A stretch of DNA of 64,000 bases. It comes from CAWCBG01 sp963793845. Its GTDB lineage: Bacteria; Acidobacteriota; Terriglobia; Terriglobales; Acidobacteriaceae. The position numbers and the translations under genes were made by a program. Every line of letters starts with the position of its first letter. The stretch's first letter is position 1. The notes under the pieces were generated by a model. It did not search any database. It was not told the DNA's origin and was given only the letters and a program-made list of their open reading frames with translations. Below are positions 44,721-53,193 of this stretch, piece after piece. The stretch is taken from positions 62,001-126,000 of the forward strand of contig CAWCBG010000004.1 in assembly GCA_963793845.1 (NCBI GenBank), in the 5' to 3' direction.

Positions 44721-45845
44721 CTACTCGGAAATACGGTTTTGCTCATCCGCGCCGCCGGTTGCTGCCGAAGGAGGAATCTCCGCGACCGGCGAAAGCGGAG
44801 GCTCGCGCTCCACGCTGGTCGAGTAACTCCGTCCGTCGCCTGTGCGTGCCGTGGCATAGCCATTGCCATTCTTGACTTCAAGCGACAAGGTAAGCTGCTC
44901 GTTGCGGCCCTTATGGTCGTCGTAGGCGCGAATGATGCGCTGTACCAGGTGATGACGAACCACATCGCCCTCGTCGAAGTAGCAGAACCTTATGCCTTCC
45001 ACGTTCTTAAGGATTTCCGCGGCTTCGACTAATCCGCTGCGGTTGGTGTTCGGCAAGTCGATCTGCGTAACGTCGCCGGTGATCACGGCCTTGGAGTTAA
45101 AGCCAAGCCGGGTCACGAACATCTTCATCTGCTCGGAGGTGGTGTTCTGCGCCTCGTCGAGAATCACGAAAGCATCATTCAGAGTTCGCCCGCGCATGAA
45201 CGCGATCGGCGCGATCTCGATGACATTTTTTTCGAGGTAACGGTCAACCTTGTCGGGATCGAGCATGTCATACAGCGCGTCGTACAAGGGACGAAGATAG
45301 GGATCGACCTTCTCCTGCAGGGTTCCGGGGAGAAAGCCTAATCGCTCGCCCGCTTCCACCGCAGGGCGCGCCAGGACGATCCGGTTCACCCGCTTCGCCA
45401 TGAGCGCAGAGATGGCCATTGCCACCGCCAGGTAGGTCTTGCCGGTGCCGGCAGGGCCCACGCCGAAGACCATGTCGTGGTTCTCGATAGCCTCGATATA
45501 GCGGCGCTGGTTGATGCTCTTAGGCTGCACGCTCCGCTTGCCGAACGAACGCTGCTTGCCGGCTTCGGCAAGCCCTCGTAGGGTCGCCGAGGTATCGGTG
45601 GTCAGGATGCGCAGCATGGATCCCAAATCGCCATTCACGAATGTGAAGCCATTCCGCAGAAGGTATTGATAATCCGTGAACACCTGTTGCGCCCGGGCCA
45701 CGTCCGAAGCTGCGCCCTCGATCTCAAGCGAGTCGGGACGCATTCCGATGGTCACGTTGAGTCCATCCTCCAGCAACCGCAAGTTTTCGTCGCGGGTGCC
45801 GAAGAGCGTTTCGATGTTGGGAGTGATATCGATATTCTTCTTCAT
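44721..45845 (-). CDS. phoH: PhoH-like ATPase
   Basis: 374 residues. An N-terminal KH-like section (LEDGLNVTIGMRPDSLEIEG) precedes the P-loop domain with Walker A VFGVGPAGTGKTYLAVAMA, LARPAVEAGERLGFLPG and Walker B AFVILDEAQNTT, then VITGDVTQIDLP. Family members couple ATP hydrolysis to RNA remodelling and are linked genetically to YbeY in rRNA maturation. A Ser/Pro-rich tail of about 50 residues follows the domain. First gene of the phoH-ybeY-corC-era operon. Confidence 0.93.
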   Translation of the reverse strand: MKKNIDITPNIETLFGTRDENLRLLEDGLNVTIGMRPDSLEIEGAASDVARAQQVFTDYQYLLRNGFTFVNGDLGSMLRILTTDTSATLRGLAEAGKQRSFGKRSVQPKSINQRRYIEAIENHDMVFGVGPAGTGKTYLAVAMAISALMAKRVNRIVLARPAVEAGERLGFLPGTLQEKVDPYLRPLYDALYDMLDPDKVDRYLEKNVIEIAPIAFMRGRTLNDAFVILDEAQNTTSEQMKMFVTRLGFNSKAVITGDVTQIDLPNTNRSGLVEAAEILKNVEGIRFCYFDEGDVVRHHLVQRIIRAYDDHKGRNEQLTLSLEVKNGNGYATARTGDGRSYSTSVEREPPLSPVAEIPPSAATGGADEQNRISE

Positions 45846-46010
45846 TTAGGGTCGGTGATCAGCCTCCTGGAATCCCGTTGCGATGAAACGCAGGCTGGCC
45901 TGCGAACAGACCAAACCAGCGATCTGAGGTTTGGATGCGTGACAGTGTACTGACGTAGGGAAGAGTGCGGACGGGATGCTCGCCGAAGCGAAAACCACTC
46001 ATTGGCGGCT

Positions 46011-46039
46011 AGCGTACCCTCGTTTTTGACCAGAGTCAA
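46011..46039 (-). promoter_or_regulatory. candidate promoter of the phoH operon
   Basis: On the minus strand TTGACT (46039-46034) and TACGCT (46016-46011) are separated by 17 nt, about 165 nt before phoH. Confidence 0.45.
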
Positions 46040-46197
46040 TGCTGTTGAAAATCGTTTGATTATCGTATGTGATTCGCCTCATCCATGGTTAAGCGACGGC
46101 CCGGCCAACCCGTCAGTGCCCCAGGCCCGAACCATCGTATGCTCTCTCGTTAGTTTAGATGGCGAGGACCCCGAAAAGGAGCGTCCGTCAAACTGGT

Positions 46198-46227
46198 TTG
46201 CCGGATGGGGCTTGATTCCGGTAGAAT
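46198..46227 (+). promoter_or_regulatory. candidate promoter of rpsT
   Basis: TTGCCG (46198-46203) and TAGAAT (46222-46227) with an 18-nt spacer, about 50 nt before the rpsT ATG. Confidence 0.4.
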
Positions 46228-46277
46228 TGAGCATTCCGGCTTACGTCGAGATTCTTACAGAGGATTAACAAGCAAGT

Positions 46278-46553
46278 ATGGCGAACCATTTTTCAGCGCT
46301 GAAGCGCGCCCGTCAAACCGAGACCAAGACGGCTACGAACCGGGCCAATAAGTCACGTCTTCGCAATGCGTTACGCGGGCTGCGCGAGGCCATCGAATCG
46401 GGCGATAAGGCAGCCGCTCAGAAGGCATTCAGTTCGACGGTTTCCGTCGTGGACAAGGGCGTGCAAAAGGGCGTTCTGCACAAGAATACGGCCAGCCGAT
46501 ACAAGGCTCGCCTCAGCGCCCGGGTCAAAGCGGTCAGCGCCTCCACCAAGTAG
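46278..46553 (+). CDS. rpsT: 30S ribosomal protein S20
   Basis: 91 residues, basic and helical (MANHFSALKRARQTETKTAT, NRANKSRLRNALRGLREAIE, KGVLHKNTASRYKARLSARV), matching S20 over its full length. It binds 16S rRNA helices at the bottom of the 30S body. GAGGATTA precedes the start, and an intrinsic terminator follows 22 nt after the stop. It stands as a single-gene transcript opposite the phoH operon. Confidence 0.97.
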   Translation: MANHFSALKRARQTETKTATNRANKSRLRNALRGLREAIESGDKAAAQKAFSSTVSVVDKGVQKGVLHKNTASRYKARLSARVKAVSASTK

Positions 46554-46574
46554 TCAAAGCGACGAGATATACCG

Positions 46575-46605
46575 AAGCGGACCACCCGGTCCGCTTTTGA
46601 TTTTT
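46575..46605 (+). terminator. rpsT intrinsic terminator
   Basis: AGCGGACC (46576-46583), a 4-nt loop and GGTCCGCT (46588-46595) form a perfect 8-bp stem followed by TTTTGATTTTT. Confidence 0.85.
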
Positions 46606-46670
46606 GCGCGAAGACTCGCTCCCACGGCTAGCACCAGTTGGCTTCTTGTGCCTCCCATCTTGACCACTCA

Positions 46671-46703
46671 AAAACCGACAGGGAGCGCGGCGTGCGCTCC
46701 CTG
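46671..46703 (-). terminator. intrinsic terminator of the kelch gene (minus)
   Basis: CAGGGAGCGC (46679-46688) and GCGCTCCCTG (46694-46703) form a perfect 10-bp stem. On the minus strand it is followed by CGG and TTTTT. It lies 48 nt after the stop of the kelch-protein gene. Confidence 0.75.
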
Positions 46704-46750
46704 TGAGGTGTCGATCCAATTCCAGGTGTGGACTCGTGATGAGTCTCCTC

Positions 46751-48262
46751 CTATTGGATATTGACCGTGATGGCATTGGAAGCGATGCCATTGACGGTCA
46801 CGACCATGCTGGATAAACCGGTTTCCGCACCGGCTGGGACTTTAACGGTCGTGGTCATGGTACCAGGCGTCTGCACCCCATAGCTCAGACCGCCGGATGC
46901 ATGGCTGGTGTTGGTGGTGCGACCATAGAACACATGGCCGGTGGAGTTGTTGGTAAAACGTACGATTGGGTAGTTCGTAGCAGCCTGAACGTCGTCTCCG
47001 TAGACCGCGCCCTGCGCCATCCCGTTGAAGCGGGCTCCATAAACGGTGTAGGAGTTGCCGCGAACATAGGTCGGAGTGGTGCTGCTGGCGCTCAATATTT
47101 GCGGCGCCCAAGCTGGATTAGCACTCCCCGTCGGGGTGTAGACATAAGCAAAGCGTCCGTTGTTGGTCATGAGAACCTGGCCGGTCGGAAGCACAAGCAT
47201 GTTGTCCACATAGGAGGATTCGCGAGAAGAGCGAGCTGTCCCCGGAACCGAGTTCCAATTGGACCCATCCCACTCGAAGAACTGCACCCCGCGGTTGAAA
47301 ACACCAGGACTGGTAGCCACCAGCACATTTCCATTAGGAAGCAGTGCGGCCGGTGCGTCGGCGCAATCCAGGTTGTTTACACCGTTGGTAGTCGGGAAGC
47401 TTGGAGCAACCGACCACGTGCCAGTGTGAGTGTTGTAGACGGCGGCGGCGCCCGGCGTGTTGGGGGCGCCGGTTGCGCCGGTGGCGATTACCGTACCGTC
47501 AGGGCGCAGCGAGGCTGGACCAACTTCATACGAAGCATTTGCCTCGTCGGGGTAGGAATCCCATAGCTGCACGATGGTGCTGCCCGCGCTGCTCCAGGTG
47601 CCCGTCGGGGTATTGTAGATTTCGGAGTTCGTACCGGTGGCATCGTATTGAAACACGTACGCATCGACGGTCAAGAGATTGCCGTTCGGCATCAAGGTGA
47701 GGCCTTCCTCATCATAGATGTCAAACTTGCCGGCGCCCGTCGGCGTCCATGTCATGGAGGTCTCATCAAACAGCGCTGCGTTGATCTCGCAACAATCCGT
47801 CTGCATATAGGTTCCGTTGGGCAGAACGATGCCGGCGGCATCGCCGATGTAGCCCCACCCTGCCGGTGGATTGACGCTGACCCATGCGTTGGCCACCGAG
47901 TCATAGTAGGCGCCCAACGTGGTCCAGACCGCGGTGCCGTTGTTGTACTCTCCACCTTCGATAATGACATTGCCGTCAGGCAGCACGGCCGATCCAAAGT
48001 AGAGGGGAGCGTAGCCAGCCGGCAACGGCGCGATCGCCGACCACGTGCCGTTGATGTAGCTGCCGTTAATATCGGGCGTAAGCCGGAACCAGTTGACGCT
48101 ACTCGTCTGGTGGGCAATGACCGTTCCGTCGGTCAGGAGTAAGGGGTTGCTGGCGCTAAAAGTAGGTTGGTTCGTCAAAGCTGTCCAGGTCTGGGCGTTT
48201 GCCAGGCAGGCCGCCACAGACAGAACAAGCAAAGTCAAAAAGAGTGTGCGCAAAGTCTTCAT
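46751..48262 (-). CDS. secreted kelch/galactose-oxidase-like beta-propeller protein (paralogue 1)
   Basis: 503 residues: signal peptide (RTLFLTLLVLSVAACLANAQ), then seven-bladed propeller repeats marked by LLTDGTVIAHQ, VLPDGNVIIEGGEYN, LMPNGNLLTVDAY, LRPDGTVIATGA, LLPNGNVLVATS and LPTGQVLMTNNG. A C-terminal beta domain (GNSYTVYGARFNGMAQGAVY, STGHVFYGRT) resembles the galactose-oxidase C-terminal/IPT-like domain. Copper-radical ligands of true galactose oxidase are not evident, so a binding rather than oxidase role is likely. It is one of two tandem paralogues, with GGAGGATCC before its start. Confidence 0.82.
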   Translation of the reverse strand: MKTLRTLFLTLLVLSVAACLANAQTWTALTNQPTFSASNPLLLTDGTVIAHQTSSVNWFRLTPDINGSYINGTWSAIAPLPAGYAPLYFGSAVLPDGNVIIEGGEYNNGTAVWTTLGAYYDSVANAWVSVNPPAGWGYIGDAAGIVLPNGTYMQTDCCEINAALFDETSMTWTPTGAGKFDIYDEEGLTLMPNGNLLTVDAYVFQYDATGTNSEIYNTPTGTWSSAGSTIVQLWDSYPDEANASYEVGPASLRPDGTVIATGATGAPNTPGAAAVYNTHTGTWSVAPSFPTTNGVNNLDCADAPAALLPNGNVLVATSPGVFNRGVQFFEWDGSNWNSVPGTARSSRESSYVDNMLVLPTGQVLMTNNGRFAYVYTPTGSANPAWAPQILSASSTTPTYVRGNSYTVYGARFNGMAQGAVYGDDVQAATNYPIVRFTNNSTGHVFYGRTTNTSHASGGLSYGVQTPGTMTTTVKVPAGAETGLSSMVVTVNGIASNAITVNIQ

Positions 48263-48706
48263 TCAGGATCCTCCGCTGATTGCTTTCACCTTCAAGGGAC
48301 AGGTAGACCGGTCCCGGCTGCGTTCTTCGCCGGAAACTATTTCCGTGTCTATGGGGAAGCAAGAAGCGGTAGAAATTTACTCTGGATCAAACCGTTAAGT
48401 CAACGAAAATAGATGAATCCTGCTAAGGCCAATCGCTTGTTTCACGGCGGTGCAGCTAGAGGCGGAGTCCTTCCCCAATAGCATTAATCAATCGCGATAG
48501 AATGACTCGTAATCACTCGCCCTGGTTGCCAAACTTACCTGCCTTTGCAACGACCTACTCTGGCATTTGCCGAAAGTACTACTAGCAAGTATGCGAGCTG
48601 CGCTTTTCCTAGGCCACAAAAAACACCCCATCCTAAGCCATGCCTAGGATGGGGTGTAGTTCAAACGTTATAACGCTTCAAACGATACTGCTTTATTACA
48701 CCAAAC
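48263..48706. other. intergenic region between the kelch paralogues
   Basis: A 444-nt gap. The only clear element is the terminator of the upstream paralogue (48618-48657). The rest carries no supported gene or strong promoter. Confidence 0.5.
48618..48657 (-). terminator. intrinsic terminator of the upstream kelch paralogue
   Basis: ACACCCCATCCTA (48623-48635) and TAGGATGGGGTGT (48645-48657) form a perfect 13-bp stem with a 9-nt loop, followed on the minus strand by a run of six T. Confidence 0.88.
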
Positions 48707-50221
48707 CTACTGGATGGATACGGGGAAAGCCGGGGAAGGAATCCCGTTCACCACGACATATAGGTTTGCGGGCCCCGTCTCCATACCTGCGGGCACGTCG
48801 AATTGAGTATTCACAACCGCGTTTCCGGTAGCTACCGCGCGCGTGCTGAAGTCATGCGTGCGGCCATAGAAAACATGACCGGATGCCCGATTGACAAAGC
48901 GAACCAGCGGGAAGTCCGTGTCGGCCTGGGTATCGTCGCCATAAGATGCGCCGGCGCTCAGTCCGTTAAATTGGGTACCATACGCCTTGTAGGTGGTTCC
49001 CCTTACAAGACCAGAAGAAGGCAATGGCCGGCTGGCGGCGGTAGTCAGGTACGAGATATTGGGTGCCCAGGCGGGATTGTAGTCGCCCACCGGGTTGTAG
49101 ACCTCAATGTCATAACTGAAGTCGGTAAAGAGAATCTGTCCCGTCGGCAGGACCAGCAAATTGCCGTAGTACGAAGCGTTGTTAGGCGAGGCTGGCGGGT
49201 CGGCGATCTGGGTCAATGTGCTGCCGTTCCATTCGAACATATGCGCACCGACGTTGAACACCGGCGGCGCCGCATAAACGATCACGTTGCCGTTCGGTTC
49301 CAATGCCATGGGAGCGTCATCACACGCCAGTAAATTCGGAAAATCTGGACCGGCAGTCCAGAGATTGTTGGCGACACTGTAGGCGGAAGTGTGGCCGGCA
49401 GTGTTAGCGGGAGCTCCACCGGTAGCGAATACGGTGCCATCCGGCCGCAGCAGCATCGGTCCGACTTCGTGCGAGCCCGACCCGCGCGAGTTGAGGTCGG
49501 TCAGCGAGACGATCGTGCTGGGACCGGCGCTCCAGAGGTTGGTCGTCGGATCGAAGATTTCCGAAGCAGTCAGAGCGGTGCGGCGATTGGCATCGACCGT
49601 AAGTACTTTGCCGCTTGGCAGAAGCGTGAAGCCTTCTTCGTCGTAGCTGTCCGCCTTGCCCTGTCCGGAAAACGACGTCCAGGAAGCGTCGGCATAAGGG
49701 GGAGCCAGCAGGGCAAACTTTGGCCCGGTGTCGCAGCAACTGGCCTGCATGTAGGTTCCGTTCGCCAGCATTACGGACTCGGCATCGCCAATGCGTCCCC
49801 AACCGGCAGGCGGTGTCCGCAACGTCCACACATCGGCTATCGGATCGTAGATCGCGCCAAGTGTCGTCCACACGGAATTGTTAAAGTTGTACTCGCCACC
49901 TTCGATGAGCACCCGTCCATCATTCAAGACCTGAGAGCTGAAATAGAGCGGGCTGTATGTCGAAGGCAGCGCTCCAATCTTGGTCACCGTGCCATTAAGA
50001 TAGCTGCCGTTAATGTCGGGAGTAACCTTATACCAGTCGGAGGGGGCAACTCCTTGAGCGTCGTGGAAAATCACGGTGCCGTCGGTAAGCAAAAGCGGGT
50101 TGCTGGGTTGCACCAGGCTATCGGACGAAAGGAAGTTTGTGGCTACCCAGTTCTGTGCGCCGGCAAAGCAGGTAACCAGCAGCACGAAGATTGAGACGAC
50201 GAGTATGCGCTTCATGTTCAT
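48707..50221 (-). CDS. secreted kelch/galactose-oxidase-like beta-propeller protein (paralogue 2)
   Basis: 504 residues with signal peptide (RILVVSIFVLLVTCFAGAQ) and the same propeller plan as its neighbour: LLTDGTVIFHDAQGV, VLNDGRVLIEGGEYNF, LLPSGKVLTVDANRR, LRPDGTVFATGG, LEPNGNVIVYAA, LPTGQILFTDFS. It ends with the domain GLVRGTTYKAYGTQFNGLSA. Many blocks align residue for residue with paralogue 1, so this is a tandem duplication that has since diverged. The start may be at the third codon (second Met). A binding role on surface polysaccharide or in cell adhesion is possible but unproven. Confidence 0.82.
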   Translation of the reverse strand: MNMKRILVVSIFVLLVTCFAGAQNWVATNFLSSDSLVQPSNPLLLTDGTVIFHDAQGVAPSDWYKVTPDINGSYLNGTVTKIGALPSTYSPLYFSSQVLNDGRVLIEGGEYNFNNSVWTTLGAIYDPIADVWTLRTPPAGWGRIGDAESVMLANGTYMQASCCDTGPKFALLAPPYADASWTSFSGQGKADSYDEEGFTLLPSGKVLTVDANRRTALTASEIFDPTTNLWSAGPSTIVSLTDLNSRGSGSHEVGPMLLRPDGTVFATGGAPANTAGHTSAYSVANNLWTAGPDFPNLLACDDAPMALEPNGNVIVYAAPPVFNVGAHMFEWNGSTLTQIADPPASPNNASYYGNLLVLPTGQILFTDFSYDIEVYNPVGDYNPAWAPNISYLTTAASRPLPSSGLVRGTTYKAYGTQFNGLSAGASYGDDTQADTDFPLVRFVNRASGHVFYGRTHDFSTRAVATGNAVVNTQFDVPAGMETGPANLYVVVNGIPSPAFPVSIQ

Positions 50222-50522
50222 TGTTTTTCCCTGTGATGCTCCGTCTTAAGGCGCAAACGGGTGCAAGGCCTTCTGCACCTCGGGCGACACAGATGCCATC
50301 CTCATTACCTGGATCTGGACTGGAGCGTGGATCGTACGAAATCTATCCGGAGCAGCCGCCTAAGTCAACAGATTTCGCAACTATGCGCAGGTTTGGGAAA
50401 AACGAGGTCGATAGTTGTCGGGAATTCCACATTTTTTGTCACAACATTCTGCCGATGCCTTCAACCCTCGGCGTCCTGAAAGCCGGCGGCTGCGCTCACT
50501 CTCGTGGAGGCGAGACTCCCAT

Positions 50523-50552
50523 TTGACGAAGTGTCTGAAGCAGTGGTAACGT
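50523..50552 (+). promoter_or_regulatory. candidate promoter of the plus-strand RNA
   Basis: TTGACG (50523-50528) and TAACGT (50547-50552, matching TAnnnT) with an 18-nt spacer. This places the start of transcription near 50560. Confidence 0.4.
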
Positions 50553-50559
50553 GCCCGTA

Positions 50560-50783
50560 CACTGAGAAAGGAGGTTGATCCAAACACATGAATATTGATT
50601 GTCCGAGTAGTAGAACCAGTGAGGTGGCTGAGGCTTAGGGCTTCTGCTCTAAATCCTCGCAAGACTCTTTTAGCTTAGGAGTTTGCCGCTGGGGCCACGT
50701 TAGAGTGGACAGCCTCAGGCCAATCCCAACAGCTAACCGGAAAGACCTGCCCCGACGCTACCGTCCGGCGGGTCTTTTCTATT
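50560..50783 (+). ncRNA. candidate structured RNA with 16S-tail-complementary leader
   Basis: A plus-strand transcript unit between two minus-strand genes. It opens with AGAAAGGAGGTTGATCC (50565-50581), which equals the complement of the bacterial 16S rRNA 3' tail apart from one extra T. A four-way junction can be drawn downstream: TGGCTGAGGCT (50625-50635) with AGCCTCA-G-GCCA (50711-50722) encloses three hairpins. These are TAGGGC/GCTCTA (50636-50651), GCAA-G-ACTC/GAGTTTGC (50659-50686) and CCAC/GTGG (50695-50708). It ends in a strong terminator. It could be a regulatory RNA, a translated leader or a relic of a ribosomal-protein leader. I recognise no known family. Confidence 0.5.
50588..50638 (+). 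CDS. possible 16-residue peptide in the candidate RNA
   Basis: ATG at 50588 follows the extended Shine-Dalgarno by 13 nt and opens MNIDCPSSRTSEVAEA followed by TAG. The spacing is longer than ideal, and the last codons overlap the first arm of the junction, so translating ribosomes would unfold it. It may be a leader peptide or may not be translated. Confidence 0.25.
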   Translation: MNIDCPSSRTSEVAEA

Positions 50784-50785
50784 TT
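50741..50785 (+). terminator. intrinsic terminator of the plus-strand RNA
   Basis: AAAGACCTGCC (50741-50751) and GGCGGGTCTTT (50767-50777) form an 11-bp stem with one G-U pair, followed by TCTATTTTG. Its 3' side overlaps the stop of the convergent NUDIX gene and may also serve that gene. Confidence 0.8.
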
Positions 50786-51240
50786 GTCTGATCTATCGGT
50801 GTCTTGCTGACCGCCGAGGCAAGGGACAGGCCCTTGCGCACGACCCCTTCGATCGACTCCCGCAATCCAAGCCCGACCAGATCCTCTTCCGTCACCCACC
50901 TGACATCGCTCACATCGCTTCCTGCAGTGGCCTGCCCCGACCGGCAGACACACAGGTAGTCGATCAGCACGTAGTGATATTGGGTGCGGCCCTGTTCATC
51001 GGCGAAAATGCTGTCAAAGACCTCGAGCACCTCTCCAGGTTCGACCGTCAACCCCGTCTCCTCCAACACCTCCCGCCGAGTGCCGTCCCGAAGTTTCTCG
51101 CCCAGTTCGAGCATGCCGCCCGGTATCGACCACTCACCCAGGAGTGGCTCGGTCGCCCGGCGGACTAATAGCGCGCGCCCGCCGTCGACGACCACGGCTC
51201 CCACGCCGATGATAGGACGCTCCGGATACTCGCGCTTCAT
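50779..51240 (-). CDS. NUDIX hydrolase
   Basis: 153 residues from the ATG at 51240, which overlaps the preceding stop (ATGA); longer upstream starts lie inside the neighbour. The NUDIX box is complete: GGMLELGEKLRDGTRREVLE followed by ETGL. The N-terminus IIGVGAVVVDGGRALLVRR and IPGG context resemble ADP-ribose/nucleoside-diphosphate-X pyrophosphatases. The substrate cannot be fixed. Confidence 0.9.
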   Translation of the reverse strand: MKREYPERPIIGVGAVVVDGGRALLVRRATEPLLGEWSIPGGMLELGEKLRDGTRREVLEETGLTVEPGEVLEVFDSIFADEQGRTQYHYVLIDYLCVCRSGQATAGSDVSDVRWVTEEDLVGLGLRESIEGVVRKGLSLASAVSKTPIDQTK

Positions 51241-51785
51241 TGGGTGAACAAGTCGCCCGGCTTGAACGCAGTGACCTTCCAGCCTTTGGGGCCCAGTCTG
51301 ATCTGGAAACGCATTTGCCATGTTCGGCGCAGAGGCACCTGGGAGTCGTTCTCCGGGGTCGCGTCCATATCGACATCGGCGGTAGCAAATCCATGGTTCT
51401 TGTCGGCCACCGCCTGCAGCACCTGATAACGGAACTGGATAACATCGTAACGGGCGAAAAACGCTACTAACTGGTCGCGGACGTCGGGATAGTCGCTCAT
51501 CGCCTGCCGATCAAAAATGCCCAGGACTTCATTCCTGTCATGAGCTTCGAGTCCACGTTGAAGCGGACTGAGGATGTCGCGCACCACCTGATCCGTTAAC
51601 TCCAGGGGCTGACTCGCAGTGGAATCGGCATTATCCGGTTCGGTCGTGGCGCTCTGAGCCGGGGGAGGCGCGGTCTTTGGGCTGGCCGAATCGCGCGCAT
51701 TGTTCGTCTGCGGACTGATTGCCCAGCCCGAACCGATGGTCAACAAAGCTAACAAGGTCAAGCTGAAGGGTCGGCAATTGCGCAT
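51237..51785 (-). CDS. secreted protein of unknown function
   Basis: 182 residues from the ATG at 51785 (GGAGAC upstream), with a signal peptide (FSLTLLALLTIGSGWAISPQ). A low-complexity Pro/Ser/Ala linker follows, then a domain of about 120 residues (VVRDILSPLQRGLEAHDRNE, FFARYDVIQFRYQVLQAVAD, TWQMRFQIRLGPKGWKVTAF). That domain resembles SnoaL/NTF2-like or DUF4440 folds, which is a weak suggestion. It is translationally coupled to the NUDIX gene. Confidence 0.65.
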   Translation of the reverse strand: MRNCRPFSLTLLALLTIGSGWAISPQTNNARDSASPKTAPPPAQSATTEPDNADSTASQPLELTDQVVRDILSPLQRGLEAHDRNEVLGIFDRQAMSDYPDVRDQLVAFFARYDVIQFRYQVLQAVADKNHGFATADVDMDATPENDSQVPLRRTWQMRFQIRLGPKGWKVTAFKPGDLFTQ

Positions 51786-51868
51786 GGCATTTGTGTCTCC
51801 GACTGCAGGCATTAGGCCGTCTCGTGCATAATACTGGTTGACGCTGCTAACGTGTAATCGGTCGTCGC

Positions 51869-52678
51869 ATGTCATCTAAGGACCGCCAAGACGGGACCGG
51901 ACGTTCCCCTGAATCCGGCTCGCCCTCGAGGCCGGGCATCGCTGGGGCATGGTCGATCCCGTCGCAACTTTCTGGGCCTAGAAGGGTTACAGGGGATGTG
52001 GGCAGCATCGCACTTGATCGTGTGGTACTGGTAGGCGGAGCCGCGGCAGGTACTGCGGAAACGCCAGCTGCAATGCGAGGCGCATTGGCTGATCCCACCA
52101 TGCTGGAAATGTTGAGCGACGCCGAGGTCATGCTACGCGTGGCCGCCGGCGACGACAGCGCATTTGATTATCTGGTAGAGAAGTACCGGCGTCCGATGAT
52201 CAGCTTCATGTACCGCATGACGCGCAATCAATCCGTGGCGGAGGAGCTGGCGCAGGAAGTTTTTCTGCGGGTGTATCGGTCGCGGCAAGGTTACGCCGCG
52301 AGCGCGAAGTTCACCACCTGGTTGTACCGGATCGCCACCAACCTGGCGGTGAACCATGCGCGCGATACCAAGCACGAACGCCCCGAGAATATCGTCTGCA
52401 TCGACGAGCCCGACACCGAGACCGGGATGACCATGGATGTTCCCGACAGCGGGCTCAACGCAGAGCAGAACATTTTGCGTCGCGAGCGCTTGGCCGCGAT
52501 CCGCCGCCAGGTCGAAGCGCTGCCGGAGCGCCAGCGGACGGCTGTGATCATGCACAAATATCAAGGCATGGACTACAAGCAGATCGCGGCGGTGCTCAAA
52601 CTAAGTGAATCAGCTACCAAGTCGTTGTTGTTCCGGGCCTACGAGACGTTACGAGAAACACTGAAACAGTTTTTATGA
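51869..52678 (+). CDS. ECF-type RNA polymerase sigma factor
   Basis: Regions 2 and 4 are clear: AFDYLVEKYRRPMISFMYRM, AEELAQEVFLRVYRSRQGY and FTTWLYRIATNLAVNHAR (region 2, about residues 95-165); RRQVEALPERQRTAVIMHKY and YKQIAAVLKLSESATKSLLF (region 4, about 210-260). An N-terminal extension of about 70 low-complexity residues precedes region 2. Starts at 52073 or 52099 would give a normal ECF length, so the start is uncertain. The anti-sigma gene follows 20 nt later, and a DUF3106 gene after that. Confidence 0.9.
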   Translation: MSSKDRQDGTGRSPESGSPSRPGIAGAWSIPSQLSGPRRVTGDVGSIALDRVVLVGGAAAGTAETPAAMRGALADPTMLEMLSDAEVMLRVAAGDDSAFDYLVEKYRRPMISFMYRMTRNQSVAEELAQEVFLRVYRSRQGYAASAKFTTWLYRIATNLAVNHARDTKHERPENIVCIDEPDTETGMTMDVPDSGLNAEQNILRRERLAAIRRQVEALPERQRTAVIMHKYQGMDYKQIAAVLKLSESATKSLLFRAYETLRETLKQFL

Positions 52679-52698
52679 GTAGGAAGTAGGGTGCAGTC

Positions 52699-53184
52699 AT
52701 GAAGTGCGAAAAAATTCGCGCCGATTTCGTCGAGGCGGTGCTGAACGGGCCGAAGTCAGCTACACCAGCCGTACAGGAACATTTGCAAGCATGTGGTGTG
52801 TGCGCTGAAGAGTTCGCTTCCTTGCAGCAGACCATGACATTGCTCGAGGAGTGGACGGCTCCCGAGCCTTCGCCGTATTTTGGTTCGCGCCTGCGGGCTC
52901 GCGTCCGCGAGGAAGCAGCCGCAGGCACGGTCGGGTGGCTGGCATGGATCCGGAAACCTGCGGTAGCAACCGCCGCCGCAGGACTGATCGCCCTGGGCGT
53001 CGGGTTGCTCGAGTCTGGGCACTTGACGCACGATCGCAGCACGGTGGCAACCAATGACCAGCATGCCGTCGTCCGTCACGCGAGCACTCAGAGTTCAGCG
53101 GTCAGCGATCTCCTCTATCTCGACAATCATGCCGAATTGTTCGATGAGTTTGACGCTCTTGACGCGCAATCTCAGACGGAGTAA
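52699..53184 (+). CDS. anti-sigma factor with zinc-binding motif
   Basis: 161 residues. The N-terminal anti-sigma domain has HLQACGVCAEEFASL (the H-x3-C-x2-C zinc motif). A single transmembrane helix at about 97-112 (ATAAAGLIALGVGLLE) separates it from a short extracytoplasmic tail. It would hold the upstream ECF sigma factor at the membrane until a signal is received. Confidence 0.88.
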   Translation: MKCEKIRADFVEAVLNGPKSATPAVQEHLQACGVCAEEFASLQQTMTLLEEWTAPEPSPYFGSRLRARVREEAAAGTVGWLAWIRKPAVATAAAGLIALGVGLLESGHLTHDRSTVATNDQHAVVRHASTQSSAVSDLLYLDNHAELFDEFDALDAQSQTE

Positions 53185-53193
53185 GTACACATC

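Larger units (their letters stand above)
45846..46277. other. divergent intergenic region phoH / rpsT
   Basis: A 432-nt gap with no supported gene. It holds the two divergent promoter candidates (46011-46039 minus, 46198-46227 plus). ORFs of 65-88 codons across it lack ribosome sites and family features. Confidence 0.5.
50222..50778. other. intergenic region holding a candidate RNA gene
   Basis: A 557-nt gap between the minus-strand kelch and NUDIX genes. The left 300 nt show nothing convincing beyond the upstream sequence of the kelch gene. The right part contains a promoter, structured RNA and terminator on the plus strand, opposite to both neighbours. Confidence 0.55.

Noticed and set aside
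46002..46268. 88-codon plus-strand ORF upstream of rpsT
   Set aside because: It runs across the promoter candidates, has no ribosome site and no recognisable content.
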